Shown here: piece after piece, positions 1 to 9,227 of the stretch
How the letters are laid out: each line of letters starts with the position of its first letter
Numbering within the stretch: position 1 is the stretch's first letter
DNA from: an uncultured Blautia sp.
Lineage (GTDB): Bacteria > Bacillota > Clostridia > Lachnospirales > Lachnospiraceae
Assembly: GCA_937893675.1 (NCBI GenBank)
Contig: CALBGI010000068.1
Span: 65,861-129,860 of the forward strand
Length of the DNA stretch: 64,000 nt
Direction of reading: 5' to 3'
Translations under genes and position numbers: made by a program
Notes under the pieces: generated by a model
Told to the model about the DNA's origin: nothing
What the model saw: only the letters and a program-made list of their open reading frames with translations
Database searches by the model: none

Positions 1-2565
1 AGGTATCTTTTTCCCGTTCCAGGTAATTTCCGCCTGTTCTGGATGCTCCATAGCCAACTGGATTTCCGGCATAAAAATTTCGGATTCCACGGCAAAACGA
101 AGCGTTAAAACATGTCCGCTGTCCTTGTCTTTTGGCTCTGTCCAGGGCTGCGCCAGCGCCTCCATCCGCTGGGGATAGCCAAGCTCTGCCCGGAACAGAT
201 TATCAATGCGCAGAAGCTCCTCTGTATCCTTCCACCCGCCGTTGTCCCATGCATACTCCGCCTGATCCAGCATACAGCAGTTTTCTTCCAACAAACGATA
301 TTCCTTCGGTTCTGCCAAAAGCTGAACCTTTTCCGGCCGCTGCAGATACGTCTTCCGGCTTCCTTCTTCTTTGGGTTTTGAACAATTCTCTGCTTTTTGC
401 GGAGTCAGCTTCATAAGAAGGCTTCCGTGCTGTGAAGTCACATACCCGGCCAAGGTATTCCCATTCTGACAGCTTGTTTCCATCGGCGCTTGTTCCCCTG
501 TCAGCGTATCATATACCGTTGCACGGTATTCCCCCTTTATCCTTATATTCCACTGCTCCATCCAGGTGATATGCTCATTTACCGGCTTGTTGACATGACT
601 GATAAACAGCCATCTGGTTTCTCCGTCCTCCCGAATCTGATAACAGAGATTTGACGCCCGATTTCCTTCTTCCCTGTGCTTCATCCGCGTCGGATCTTCC
701 CCGTCCAACGCCTGAACATCAATATCTATTTCCCTCTCCTGCTCCAAAGCTTCCAGCAGCACTGCCCTGTTAAAAGGAATCTGTTCCGCTCTGTCTGCGA
801 GCATCTTTCCCCGGTCGCTTTTTACCGCATTTACATACTGGGGAGCGTTTCCAAGGAAAAGAATCCGTCCGCCGTTTTCCGCAAATTTCTCCAGTCGTTC
901 CAGCGTTGTGCTGCGCAAAGTAATGCACCCGGGCACCACGATTGTATGGTAGGCCATTTCTCCCATGGGAAACAGCCTGCCTGTGATTTCTTTTTCTTCC
1001 TGGGCCAGCATCGCCTCTGAAATAAAGTCAAAATCTATCAGCCCGAATAAAAGCCATTCGATGATATCCGAGAAATTCTCCTCCAGCATCTGTCTTTTCA
1101 AAGACGTCTGCTCTTTATTTCCCCAGTACATCCAGCAGGATTCCACCGGATGGATAACCCCCACATTTACCTTCGCTTTTCCTCTGGTCAGCGCTGTATT
1201 TAATCTCGCAAAATGATCCTCGATCAGACGGTACTCCCGATACCAGGGAGAGTGTCGTCCAATACAGGCCGGATAGTCCCTCTTTGCCTCTCCTTCCATG
1301 GATGCCCATGTCAGATGCGGCACTCGGAAGGTTACCCCCAGCGCGGCCTGCCAGTCCCCGGCCAGTTTGTGATTTCGGAAGTCAAAGCCCCATCCGGTAA
1401 CCCCGTAAATTTCAGACATGACCCCCTCTCTTCCCTGCTGTCTTGCCACACTTGCGGCCTGTTTCAGCGTAGAGTACTCCCTGCGGTCACAGAGCATGTC
1501 AATGCCCGGAATACCAAACTCTTTCATGGGTCTCATGCTTTCCCCCATGGAAAGCGTCTGCGAATGAAGGGTCCATTCATTCAGCATATGTCCGGTCAGA
1601 AGGATTCCATGCTCCCTGCACCAGATACCAATCTGATCGCAGAACGCTTTTGAAAAGCGTTCCAGCACATGTGCGTGGTAGTGATAGCGCACCTGATATC
1701 CTTCTGTATTTTCGGACTCAAAAAATAAAAACGGCAGAAAATCCAGCACGGAATAGCCATAGACCGCCTGAAAGGATTCGTCAAAATCATCCGTATACGG
1801 CATGATAATGGGCTTTCTTTCAAAGGGAGTCCTCGCCATCCCCATATGTGTTGTCTGGGGCTCGTCTGTAAAAATGCTCCTGATCTCTGTTCCGAAATCA
1901 TCTCCCAGCTCCTGGAAATACCGCTCATGTGTCACATCCAGGAAACGCCGGATTGCTTTTTCATCCATGGTGTTGACATAGGCCTGGTTATTAAACCACG
2001 GCGTATCTCCCGATATCTCCAGAAAGGCTTCCCATATATCTTCTGTCTTTTCCGGCGTTTCCCTCAGCCGCTCAAAGCTTTTCAGACAGCCTCTCCCATC
2101 CAGCGCTACTTTGTAATACGCCAGAGGCTTCCGATTCTGGCTCCTGACAGCCTTTGCTGCCGCCATATAGGCATTCTCCTGCGTTTCCTCATAGCCTGCC
2201 GGCGAAAATACCAGAAAACGGGTGCGGTATTTCTGCTCCTTGGTAACCAGCCCTCCGGCGCTCCCGGACGGCCAGCGGTCTTCGTCATAAAGATAGCAGA
2301 ACAGGCCCTCTCTTTTCGCCTCTTCCTCACAGGCCTTCACGCAGGCAAAAAAATCTTCCCCCAGATACGCACTGTCAAGACCTACGCGGCAGTGGATATG
2401 AAATCCGCCGAAGCCCATCTCTTTAAACTGGGAAACCTGCTTTACCAGCTCCTCTTTGTCAAGCTTTGAATTCCAGGCCCAGAACGGCGCTCCCCGATAC
2501 GCACTTCCCGGATTTCTGAATACTTCGTCCCGCAGCTCCTTTTCTCTGGTCTCTTCGTAAAACAT
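1..2565 (-). CDS. GH106-like glycoside hydrolase (3' end outside window)
   Basis: An open frame of 855 codons runs from an ATG at 2565 off the left edge, so the C-terminus is missing. The start has a strong AGGAGG site and overlaps the stop of the regulator gene (TGATG). There is no signal peptide (it begins MFYEETREKEL), so the enzyme should be cytoplasmic. The early segment reads PFWAWNSKL followed by MGFGGFHIHCRVGL, which resembles the first barrel strands of GH106 and related alpha-L-rhamnosidase-like families. Candidate acidic catalytic residues are E235 in FTDEP and E385 in SEIYGVTGWGFDF. The last visible part looks like a beta-rich domain. Lying behind a sugar importer, it probably trims imported oligosaccharides. 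Rhamnosidase activity is a family-level guess; the exact family and substrate are not proven by the sequence. Confidence 0.7.
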   Translation of the reverse strand, partial: MFYEETREKELRDEVFRNPGSAYRGAPFWAWNSKLDKEELVKQVSQFKEMGFGGFHIHCRVGLDSAYLGEDFFACVKACEEEAKREGLFCYLYDEDRWPSGSAGGLVTKEQKYRTRFLVFSPAGYEETQENAYMAAAKAVRSQNRKPLAYYKVALDGRGCLKSFERLRETPEKTEDIWEAFLEISGDTPWFNNQAYVNTMDEKAIRRFLDVTHERYFQELGDDFGTEIRSIFTDEPQTTHMGMARTPFERKPIIMPYTDDFDESFQAVYGYSVLDFLPFLFFESENTEGYQVRYHYHAHVLERFSKAFCDQIGIWCREHGILLTGHMLNEWTLHSQTLSMGESMRPMKEFGIPGIDMLCDRREYSTLKQAASVARQQGREGVMSEIYGVTGWGFDFRNHKLAGDWQAALGVTFRVPHLTWASMEGEAKRDYPACIGRHSPWYREYRLIEDHFARLNTALTRGKAKVNVGVIHPVESCWMYWGNKEQTSLKRQMLEENFSDIIEWLLFGLIDFDFISEAMLAQEEKEITGRLFPMGEMAYHTIVVPGCITLRSTTLERLEKFAENGGRILFLGNAPQYVNAVKSDRGKMLADRAEQIPFNRAVLLEALEQEREIDIDVQALDGEDPTRMKHREEGNRASNLCYQIREDGETRWLFISHVNKPVNEHITWMEQWNIRIKGEYRATVYDTLTGEQAPMETSCQNGNTLAGYVTSQHGSLLMKLTPQKAENCSKPKEEGSRKTYLQRPEKVQLLAEPKEYRLLEENCCMLDQAEYAWDNGGWKDTEELLRIDNLFRAELGYPQRMEALAQPWTEPKDKDSGHVLTLRFAVESEIFMPEIQLAMEHPEQAEITWNGKKIP

Positions 2566-4094
2566 CACGGTTTCCTCCTGTTTCGATACTCAATCGGTGT
2601 GAATGTGGTGACCTGCTTGAACATCCGGAAAAAATATTTTGGATTGGGGTAGCCGACCTCCTTTGAGATCTGTTCCGCGCTCATAGCCGTAGAATCCAGA
2701 AGCTCCTTGGCTTTTTCTATCCGAAGCTCCATCAGGTACATATTAAGTCCCTTTTTCATCCGTTCCTTCAGGATATTGCTGCACTGGGAAGGCGATACAT
2801 AAAATCTGCCCGCCAGCGTCTGAAGCGTGATCTTTTTATAATAATTCTCATCAATGTAACGCCTCATTTCCTCAAAAAGATATTCATCCCCATAGCTTTT
2901 GCGCTCAATAGACATGGAAATCAGGCTCACATAGCCGGAAATTTCTTTTTCCATCTTTTCCAGGCTGTCCAAAAAGCGATAGCGTCTGTAAAAGACTGCC
3001 ATGATATCATCTGTATCCACATGATTTGCCACCGCCCATTCGTCTACCCTTGCCAGCAGTTTTTTGCATGCGGTTCCTATTTCCAGCAAGGAATATTTTT
3101 CAATGGAACAACGTTCAAAAAAGCCTGCCATCGCTTTTTTGACTCCGTCCGCATCATACTTCAACGTCACCATCAGATCCTGAAGCTCATCCTCCGAAAA
3201 AATTTTGTTCGTGTTTTTTTCGTAGGCATCTTCATAAAAAATCTTTGTTCTGTCCGTCAGATATACGTCTCTCAGAATCTTTTCGTTCCTCTGATATGAG
3301 CGGTTCACAGCCGGAAGTCCCCGGAAGCGGTTCCCTACAGCGGCAAACAATTTTCCTTCGCCAAGCTTTCTTTGTATTCTGTTCAGACATTCCGGCAATC
3401 GCTCTTCTGTTTTCAGGATAGCGCTCTCTTCCTTCGCATCAAACAGCCAGAAATACTGACCCTGAACTGCCGGATTTTCCAAGCAAAGATACCCTGCTTT
3501 TCCAAAATAACGATCCGCATTTTCCCTTAGGAAAAACACACCTTCCGGCGTATTGGTATAAAAGCTGACAAGAATATGCCAGTGGTCTAATGCATAGCGT
3601 TCCTTCTCCCATTCCACACTCCAGGGCGCAATGATCAGCTTCAAAAATTCCATGCCATTATTCTTTTCCTGGAGAGTCACCATCTTTTCCCGCATTTTTA
3701 CAATGCTCTTCTGCTGCTCTAACCGGGCTGCCGCCTTCAGGAGCTGTTTCTCCAGCTCCTCCTTGGAAAACGGCTTTAATAAATACCCCACGACGCCGTG
3801 CTCGATCGCCTGATTCATATAGTCGTACGCTTTGTAGCCGCTGATAACGATCACCGGAATTCCGGGACATATTTCCTGCAGCTTCTGCAGAAATTCCACC
3901 CCGTCCATCCTGGCCATCTTCATATCTGTAATTACAATATCAGGCCCTTTTTCAGCGATCAGATCCAGCCCTTCCACTCCGTTTGCGGCTTCTCCGATAC
4001 ACTGAAATTCTTCACTTTCTATTTCTTTTACCTTGCTGATCAGCCCCAGGCGGATCAGTCTTTCATCGTCGATCACAATATAAGTATACATCAT
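2565..4094 (-). CDS. YesN-type response regulator with AraC DNA-binding domain
   Basis: Cytoplasmic transcription regulator paired with the kinase just upstream. Starting at MMYTYIVIDDE, a receiver domain fills about residues 1-120, with acidic residues DDE near 9-11, phospho-acceptor D57 in ITDMKMARMDG and the conserved lysine in LLKPF. A long middle part (about 130-400) is typical of the YesN family and poorly conserved. The C-terminal 100 residues form a double helix-turn-helix AraC domain (FYVSPSQCSNILKE, then YPNPKYFFRMFKQ). I chose the ATG at 4094 because AAAGGA, overlapping the kinase stop codon, lies at the right distance; the ATG at 4115 has no ribosome site. Family knowledge says such proteins activate the adjacent sugar transporter; the paired repeats at 9177-9227 and 11845-11895 are its likely targets. 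Confidence 0.92.
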   Translation of the reverse strand: MMYTYIVIDDERLIRLGLISKVKEIESEEFQCIGEAANGVEGLDLIAEKGPDIVITDMKMARMDGVEFLQKLQEICPGIPVIVISGYKAYDYMNQAIEHGVVGYLLKPFSKEELEKQLLKAAARLEQQKSIVKMREKMVTLQEKNNGMEFLKLIIAPWSVEWEKERYALDHWHILVSFYTNTPEGVFFLRENADRYFGKAGYLCLENPAVQGQYFWLFDAKEESAILKTEERLPECLNRIQRKLGEGKLFAAVGNRFRGLPAVNRSYQRNEKILRDVYLTDRTKIFYEDAYEKNTNKIFSEDELQDLMVTLKYDADGVKKAMAGFFERCSIEKYSLLEIGTACKKLLARVDEWAVANHVDTDDIMAVFYRRYRFLDSLEKMEKEISGYVSLISMSIERKSYGDEYLFEEMRRYIDENYYKKITLQTLAGRFYVSPSQCSNILKERMKKGLNMYLMELRIEKAKELLDSTAMSAEQISKEVGYPNPKYFFRMFKQVTTFTPIEYRNRRKP

Positions 4095-4105
4095 CTGCTG
4101 TCCTT

Positions 4106-5884
4106 TTAAATCCATGGAATATGTAGAGTTACTTTTGTTCCTTCCTCCGGTCTGCTGTCAATGGAAAGACCGTATTTTTTGGAAAAAATAAGCTGAAGCC
4201 GTTCATGAATATTGACAAGACCGATATTAAAGCATCGAAGCTCCTCCTCTACTTTCTGCGGCTCGTAGATCCTTTTTCGCACTTTTTTCAGTGTTTCCTC
4301 ATCCATACCAACGCCGTTATCCACTACTTCAATAAACAATTCCTGCCCCTTCCCGTAGGTGTGAATCCGAATTCTCCAGGGAAATTCTTTCCCTGCCATT
4401 CCATGCTCGATCGCATTTTCCACGATTGGCTGAAGCATAAAACGCATAACTTTTCTCTTTTCGGTTCCCTTTTCCAAATCCAGTTCCAGCTGGATCTCAT
4501 TTCCAAACCGAACCTCCTGGATATTCAAATATTGCCTCAGATGGCCGATTTCCTTTTCCAGCCGGATCAAATCGCCCTCAAAATCCATGCTGTAGCGCAG
4601 CATATCTCCCAGGGATTTGGACATCGTAACAATCTGCCGGTTCCCTTCTATCTGGGCAAGGGAGGAGATATTTTCCAGGGTATTAAATATAAAATGAGAA
4701 TTTATCTGCGACGTCAGATTGGCAAGTCTGGACTTCAATATTTTAATTTCATTTTGGTACTTGTCCTCGATCAGACGGTTGATCTTGACGATCATTTTTT
4801 CATAATAAGCATAGAGGATCCCAATTTCATCCTTTCTTTTGGGATATTCATTGTGAAAGATAAGTCCCTGCTCGGCTGTTGTCTCCATCACCTTGGAGAG
4901 CCTTACAATGGGACGAATGCTGTGTCTTTCCATCCAGAAGGCTATGGCCAAAACGATCACCAAAATCAGACCAATGATAAAATAAAGCACAAGGCTGTTC
5001 TGCATATATAGTTCATAAAAAGAGTCAAAGGAAATTTCGGAGACTACCTTCCAGTCGTTTATATCCAGGGCGCCATAGACAAACGCATCTGTTTTGTCCT
5101 TCATATGCAGGATCCCTTCCGCATTTTCATTGATCTCGTACACCTGGTCTTCACTCAAAGGATTTCCCTCGTCAATTCCGTAGACTAAATCCCCTTTCCC
5201 ATTGATCACCAAATTGCTTCCCCACGGAAGATTCTCTCCCCGGCCTACTCCGTCAAAAAATGTGTCTTTGCATACTACCGCAAGAACCCCTTCCTCTTCG
5301 CCCTTTAAGGTCTGGAACTTTCTGGCAGCCAGAAAACAGGAGTCTCCATGTCCGTAAACATTTTTGCGAAGCTTCACCATGTCAGCGATTTCCACGCTGC
5401 TGGTGCTGTCCACAAGCTCCTGATACCACTCATCCTCCTGATAATGCTTCTCAATGCCATAGTCCTGATTTTTCATATAGGAATATACATGGCCGTTTTC
5501 GCAGAACATGTAGACTCCGTCCGCAATGCTGGCATTTTCCAGAAGATTGGTACAGATATATTTGAACATACGGTAGTTTTTCAAACGGTCGCTGGGCGTG
5601 ACCTCCTTCCCCTTTGCCTCCTGTTTGCAGATACTTGTAATGCAGTTCATGCCGTCATAGGTGCTGAACAGCAGGGAGCCGATCAAATCCTGAATGTCCC
5701 TGTAATTTTCATTAATGCGGCTGGTAATTCTGCTGACTTCCGTACGGCTTGCCGTCTCCACCTGATTGTTATAAAATTTTTTATTTGCCTGCAGAGTATA
5801 CCCAAAGAAAAACAAAACCGGTAATACGGATACTGCCAGCAAGCACAAAAAATATTTGAAACGAATGCTTTTAATAAGTCTCAT
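4106..5884 (-). CDS. YesM-type sensor histidine kinase
   Basis: Membrane sensor of 592 residues. Transmembrane helices lie at about 8-30 and 298-317, enclosing an external sensing domain of roughly 265 residues. A HAMP-like segment follows (RPIVRLSKVMETTAEQG), then the HisKA_7TM/His_kinase box INSHFIFNTLENI with phospho-acceptor H397, and a C-terminal HATPase domain with N-box PIVENAIEHG and G-box DNGVGMDEETL. The ATG at 5884 has GGAGGCGACG in front. The gene ends 11 bases before the regulator start, so the two are co-transcribed and translationally close. It probably senses an external sugar or the state of the binding protein and phosphorylates the YesN-type partner; the ligand is unknown. 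Confidence 0.93.
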   Translation of the reverse strand: MRLIKSIRFKYFLCLLAVSVLPVLFFFGYTLQANKKFYNNQVETASRTEVSRITSRINENYRDIQDLIGSLLFSTYDGMNCITSICKQEAKGKEVTPSDRLKNYRMFKYICTNLLENASIADGVYMFCENGHVYSYMKNQDYGIEKHYQEDEWYQELVDSTSSVEIADMVKLRKNVYGHGDSCFLAARKFQTLKGEEEGVLAVVCKDTFFDGVGRGENLPWGSNLVINGKGDLVYGIDEGNPLSEDQVYEINENAEGILHMKDKTDAFVYGALDINDWKVVSEISFDSFYELYMQNSLVLYFIIGLILVIVLAIAFWMERHSIRPIVRLSKVMETTAEQGLIFHNEYPKRKDEIGILYAYYEKMIVKINRLIEDKYQNEIKILKSRLANLTSQINSHFIFNTLENISSLAQIEGNRQIVTMSKSLGDMLRYSMDFEGDLIRLEKEIGHLRQYLNIQEVRFGNEIQLELDLEKGTEKRKVMRFMLQPIVENAIEHGMAGKEFPWRIRIHTYGKGQELFIEVVDNGVGMDEETLKKVRKRIYEPQKVEEELRCFNIGLVNIHERLQLIFSKKYGLSIDSRPEEGTKVTLHIPWI

Positions 5885-5923
5885 CGTCGCCTCCTATTTC
5901 TTTCTATTTGCAGTAACATATCC

Positions 5924-5951
5924 ATTATACCGATTTTGTCTGATAAGTCCA
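5924..5951 (-). promoter_or_regulatory. Possible promoter for the kinase-regulator pair
   Basis: On the minus strand TGGACT and a perfect TATAAT are 16 bases apart, ending about 40 bases before the kinase start. It would let the two-component genes be expressed apart from the transporter operon. The -35 is only 4 of 6 and the spacer is short. Confidence 0.5.
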
Positions 5952-5966
5952 CTAATTTATAATACT

Positions 5967-6800
5967 TTATCCTTTTACCGCTCCAACTGTCAGTCCACCC
6001 ACGAAATATCTCTGTAAAAATGCATAAATTATCAAAATTGGCAGTGCACTTAAAAAGCAGGCAGCAAACAGCATATTCCACTGGGTTGCATTTTCCATAT
6101 CTCCGATAAAGTTCAGCATCATCAGAGGCAGTGTTTTTTTCGTCGGCGACGATAAAAATAACATTCCAAAAAAGAAGTCATTCCAAATCGGCACGCCCTG
6201 GGTGATCACCAGAGAGGACAGCGCCGGCTTTGTCAGAGGAAGCACGATCCGCACAAAGGTGAACGGAATGCTGGCACCGTCAATGCGCGCAGCTTCCTCC
6301 AGACTGTAGGGTACACCTGACTTGATAAAGTTGGTGTACAAGAAAATGGAAAACGGAAGTGCTGAAGTGACATAGAGTGCAATCGGTGCTGCAACCGTGT
6401 TTCCAATTCCAACCTGATTCACCACCTTGTACATGGGAATAATGGACATCTGCGCGGAAACGATCATTCCGGCCAGGAAAAATATCTGCAGAAAGCCTCC
6501 CAGCCTGCCTTTCAGTCTCGCGATGGCATATCCCGCCATGGAACAGCAGGTCAGCAGAATCACCACGCTTGTAACCGTAATGATAAGGCTGTTCTTCAGG
6601 GAACGAAAATAGTTCATTTTTTCAAAGGCAGTCGCATAGCTCTCAAGGCTCGGCGCATGAAACAGATTCAAGTAATTCGACGTATCCCCCAGTTCACGAA
6701 AAGAGCCAAACAATGCAATTAAAATCGGAGAAAGAAAAATCAGAAAAAAGACTGCAATTCCGATCGTGACAAAAAGCTCCACTTTTGTACTTTTCTTCAT
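5967..6800 (-). CDS. CUT1 sugar ABC transporter permease (MalG/AraQ type)
   Basis: Inner permease subunit of 277 residues with about six membrane helices, the first at roughly 12-34. The cytoplasmic coupling loop is the EAA motif EEAARIDGASIPFTFVRIVLP, close to consensus. The ATG overlaps the stop of the preceding permease gene (ATGA), a usual arrangement for paired subunits. Together with the MalF-like partner and the binding protein it forms an importer for an oligosaccharide. No ATPase gene is in the window; in CUT1 systems of this type a shared MsmK-like ATPase is often encoded elsewhere. Confidence 0.93.
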   Translation of the reverse strand: MKKSTKVELFVTIGIAVFFLIFLSPILIALFGSFRELGDTSNYLNLFHAPSLESYATAFEKMNYFRSLKNSLIITVTSVVILLTCCSMAGYAIARLKGRLGGFLQIFFLAGMIVSAQMSIIPMYKVVNQVGIGNTVAAPIALYVTSALPFSIFLYTNFIKSGVPYSLEEAARIDGASIPFTFVRIVLPLTKPALSSLVITQGVPIWNDFFFGMLFLSSPTKKTLPLMMLNFIGDMENATQWNMLFAACFLSALPILIIYAFLQRYFVGGLTVGAVKG

Positions 6801-7675
6801 CAGGCCTCAATCTCCTTTCTCCGCATAATACTCAACACAGCCACAGAAACCACCAGAATAAATATAAATGCCATGGCGGCAAGTGCTTCTGCTTTTCCAT
6901 ACTGCATTTCCACAAACGCCATCTTGTAAATCGTGTACATAAGTGTTGACGACGATTTTCCAGGGCCGCCCTTGGTCAGCGCAAAGATATAGTCAAAGGA
7001 CTTAAATCCGCCGATCAGCCCCAACATTACATTGACCGTGATCGTGTTTGCCAGCATCGGTATCTTTACATATCGGATGGTCTGCCATCCGGTACATCCG
7101 TCAATTTTCGCCGATTCAATCACCTCTTCCGAAATATTCTGAAGTCCGGCAAGGTATATGATCGTCATCGTTCCCGAGGTTTTCCATGTTTCCACAAACG
7201 CCGCCGCAAACAGCGAGGTTTCTTTGCTCCCCAAAAAATTCGGTGCATTTGACAAGCCCAGCGTCTCAAATATTTCAGCGATCATTCCATAATGAGGGGA
7301 GTATACATAGCTCCAAAGAAATGCCACTACGATCGTACTAAATAATGCAGGTATGTAAAAAATTGTCCGGAATGCGCCTCTGGCACGAAGCTTCATATTT
7401 AAGATAAAGGCCAGTACCAGTGCCTGCACATTTCCCCAAACAACCACAAACAAGGTATACTTAATGGTGTTTCCCATAGAATCAAACAGGGTTCCCCGCT
7501 GAATCAGATTCACGTAGTTCTTCATTCCCACCATATCGAAGTCTCCCATGCCTCTCCAGTTGGTCAGACCATAGTAGAAGGACATCAGCACAGGAGAAAT
7601 CCAGAATATCAAATAAAAAATCAAGGCTGGGACGATAAAGAGCAACAGAATATTACGTTTTCTCTTATCAATCAT
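6800..7675 (-). CDS. CUT1 sugar ABC transporter permease (MalF/UgpA type)
   Basis: Permease subunit of 291 residues with about six helices. The EAA loop reads SAKIDGCTGWQTIRYVKIP. The ATG at 7675 follows an AAGGAAA site. The gene lies 111 bases downstream of the binding-protein gene, separated by a strong hairpin (7714-7749), and overlaps the next permease by four bases. Its role is to pair with the MalG-type subunit in the membrane; substrate as for the locus. Confidence 0.93.
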   Translation of the reverse strand: MIDKRKRNILLLFIVPALIFYLIFWISPVLMSFYYGLTNWRGMGDFDMVGMKNYVNLIQRGTLFDSMGNTIKYTLFVVVWGNVQALVLAFILNMKLRARGAFRTIFYIPALFSTIVVAFLWSYVYSPHYGMIAEIFETLGLSNAPNFLGSKETSLFAAAFVETWKTSGTMTIIYLAGLQNISEEVIESAKIDGCTGWQTIRYVKIPMLANTITVNVMLGLIGGFKSFDYIFALTKGGPGKSSSTLMYTIYKMAFVEMQYGKAEALAAMAFIFILVVSVAVLSIMRRKEIEA

Positions 7676-7713
7676 GCTCGTTTCCTTTCTCTGATTTTGA
7701 ATTTTGAGGCAAG

Positions 7714-7749
7714 GAAGGCATTTGTAAATAGAAGTTTACAAATGCCTTC
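7714..7749 (-). other. Intercistronic hairpin between binding protein and permease genes
   Basis: A perfect 15-bp inverted repeat (arms 7714-7728 and 7735-7749, six-base loop) without a following T-run. Hairpins in this position in sugar transport operons commonly protect the binding-protein mRNA from 3' decay or partly stop transcription, giving more binding protein than permease. The role here is inferred from position. Confidence 0.7.
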
Positions 7750-7786
7750 TCTTCTCACGCTTTATTGTGAAATGCTGTCCCGGAAC

Positions 7787-9127
7787 TTATCCAGCCAGCT
7801 CTTCAAACTTATCCTGCATTGCCTGGCATACGTCCTCGGCTGTGGCATCTCCTGTGATCACTTCCTGGAATACAGAACACATTTCATCCGATACACCTTC
7901 CGGCCATGCATTGTTTAAGTTGTCAATATTCTGGAACTCTTTATAGCGTTCCAGGTACTCATTGATCATGTCCCGGCTGTCGGATACCCCCTCAAACGCG
8001 ATGATGTCTGTGGTATTGGCAACCCATGCTTCAAACAGCGGAGAGCTCTCATCAAACCAGTACTGCATTACCAGATCACATGCCTGCTGATGAAGTTCAT
8101 CGGACGTATTGCTGGTAAACAGCGCATTTGCAGAAGTCCAGTTGTAAACAAAATCTTCTCCTTCCGCATTGGAAGGAACACAGAACATTCCTCTTTCAAA
8201 GTCTGCCGCACCCTCATTGGTCAGCTGTGTGTAACCAAAGCTTCCATCAAAAATCATAGCTGCCTCGCCGTCAATAAAAAGCTGACGGCTCTGATCCTGG
8301 GAAAGTCCCAGAGAATCTTCCACTACATATCCATTGTCATAGAGATATTGAAGCTTTGAAACCGTGTCCACCCAGCACTCATCTGTAAAGCTGGTCTCGC
8401 CCGTGTAGAGCTGGTCGTCAAATTCCGGATTTTCTGCATAAATTTCAGAAGCTCCAATCTGATACATTGCAAACTCGATCACAAAGCTGGAGTTGTCCCC
8501 GCAGGTGATCGGCGTATGTCCGGCCTCTTTTAATTTCTCACACACATCAATAAATTCATCCCAGTTTGTCGGATAAGTATCATATCCAACCTCTGCAAAC
8601 ATATCTTTGTTATACCATGTGGTCAAAAAGCTGGTTCCAAGAGGAAGACCGTAAGTTTTTCCATCGAAGGTATACGCATCTGTAATCGAAGCGTCAAACT
8701 TGTCAAGAAGGCTAAAATCCGATAAATCTCTTACATAATCGGCCATCACCAAATCCTCGGCCTGCTTCTTTGCCCACCAGGTGAACAAATCCGGACCCTC
8801 GCCGCTGGCAAATTTGAGACGAACCGTCTGCTTATACTGGTCTGTCGGAAGCTGCTCCACCTCGATCGTAATATTGGGAAAACGTTCGTGCACAAGCTCC
8901 GGAAGCAGATCCAAATAGAAATCCTTTTTATCTGTGCTTGGTCTTGTCGTAACCATCAGAGATAATGTGACCGGCTCTGAAACATCTTCCAGACTGTCGC
9001 TGCTTCCCCCCGCAGTTTCCGCTGCCTCTGCTGTCTCTGTCTCTTCTGCAGCATAAGCAGCTACTCCGCCTATCATTGTGCCTGCCATAACAGCGGTCAA
9101 TAACAAGCTGATCAATTTTTTCTTCAT
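7787..9127 (-). CDS. Extracellular sugar-binding protein of a CUT1 ABC importer
   Basis: Solute-binding protein family 1 (COG1653-like), 446 residues from MKKKLISLL. I chose the ATG at 9127 because AGGAGG stands seven bases upstream; an in-frame ATG at 9145 overlaps that site. The N-terminus is a clear export signal (about residues 1-27, ending GGVAAYA-AEE) followed by an acidic, low-complexity linker. The body has typical features such as GPDLFTWW near residue 115 and FDGSFGYT. Notably there is no lipobox cysteine, so the usual lipid anchor of Gram-positive binding proteins is not visible. It should capture an oligosaccharide outside the cell and hand it to the two permeases. Confidence 0.92.
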   Translation of the reverse strand: MKKKLISLLLTAVMAGTMIGGVAAYAAEETETAEAAETAGGSSDSLEDVSEPVTLSLMVTTRPSTDKKDFYLDLLPELVHERFPNITIEVEQLPTDQYKQTVRLKFASGEGPDLFTWWAKKQAEDLVMADYVRDLSDFSLLDKFDASITDAYTFDGKTYGLPLGTSFLTTWYNKDMFAEVGYDTYPTNWDEFIDVCEKLKEAGHTPITCGDNSSFVIEFAMYQIGASEIYAENPEFDDQLYTGETSFTDECWVDTVSKLQYLYDNGYVVEDSLGLSQDQSRQLFIDGEAAMIFDGSFGYTQLTNEGAADFERGMFCVPSNAEGEDFVYNWTSANALFTSNTSDELHQQACDLVMQYWFDESSPLFEAWVANTTDIIAFEGVSDSRDMINEYLERYKEFQNIDNLNNAWPEGVSDEMCSVFQEVITGDATAEDVCQAMQDKFEELAG

Positions 9128-9176
9128 TTTGTTATCCTCCTTCATTCATTTGTGGGACGTTCCCTTTGATGTTGTT

Positions 9177-9227
9177 ATTCTAGCATGAAAAAAAGTTACT
9201 TTTCCACCTTACATTTAGTCACTTTTT
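9177..9227 (-). promoter_or_regulatory. Candidate regulator-dependent promoter of the transporter operon
   Basis: Read on the minus strand: AAAAAGTGACT, 13 bases, AAAAGTAACT, 11 bases ending in TGC, then TAGAAT (9177-9182), an extended -10. The two half-sites are direct repeats 23-24 bases start to start, as AraC-family proteins prefer, and the inner one replaces the -35 element, as at activator-dependent promoters. The same module occurs at 11845-11895 with identical spacings. The upstream half overlaps the stop codon of the YesL-like gene. Confidence 0.75.
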
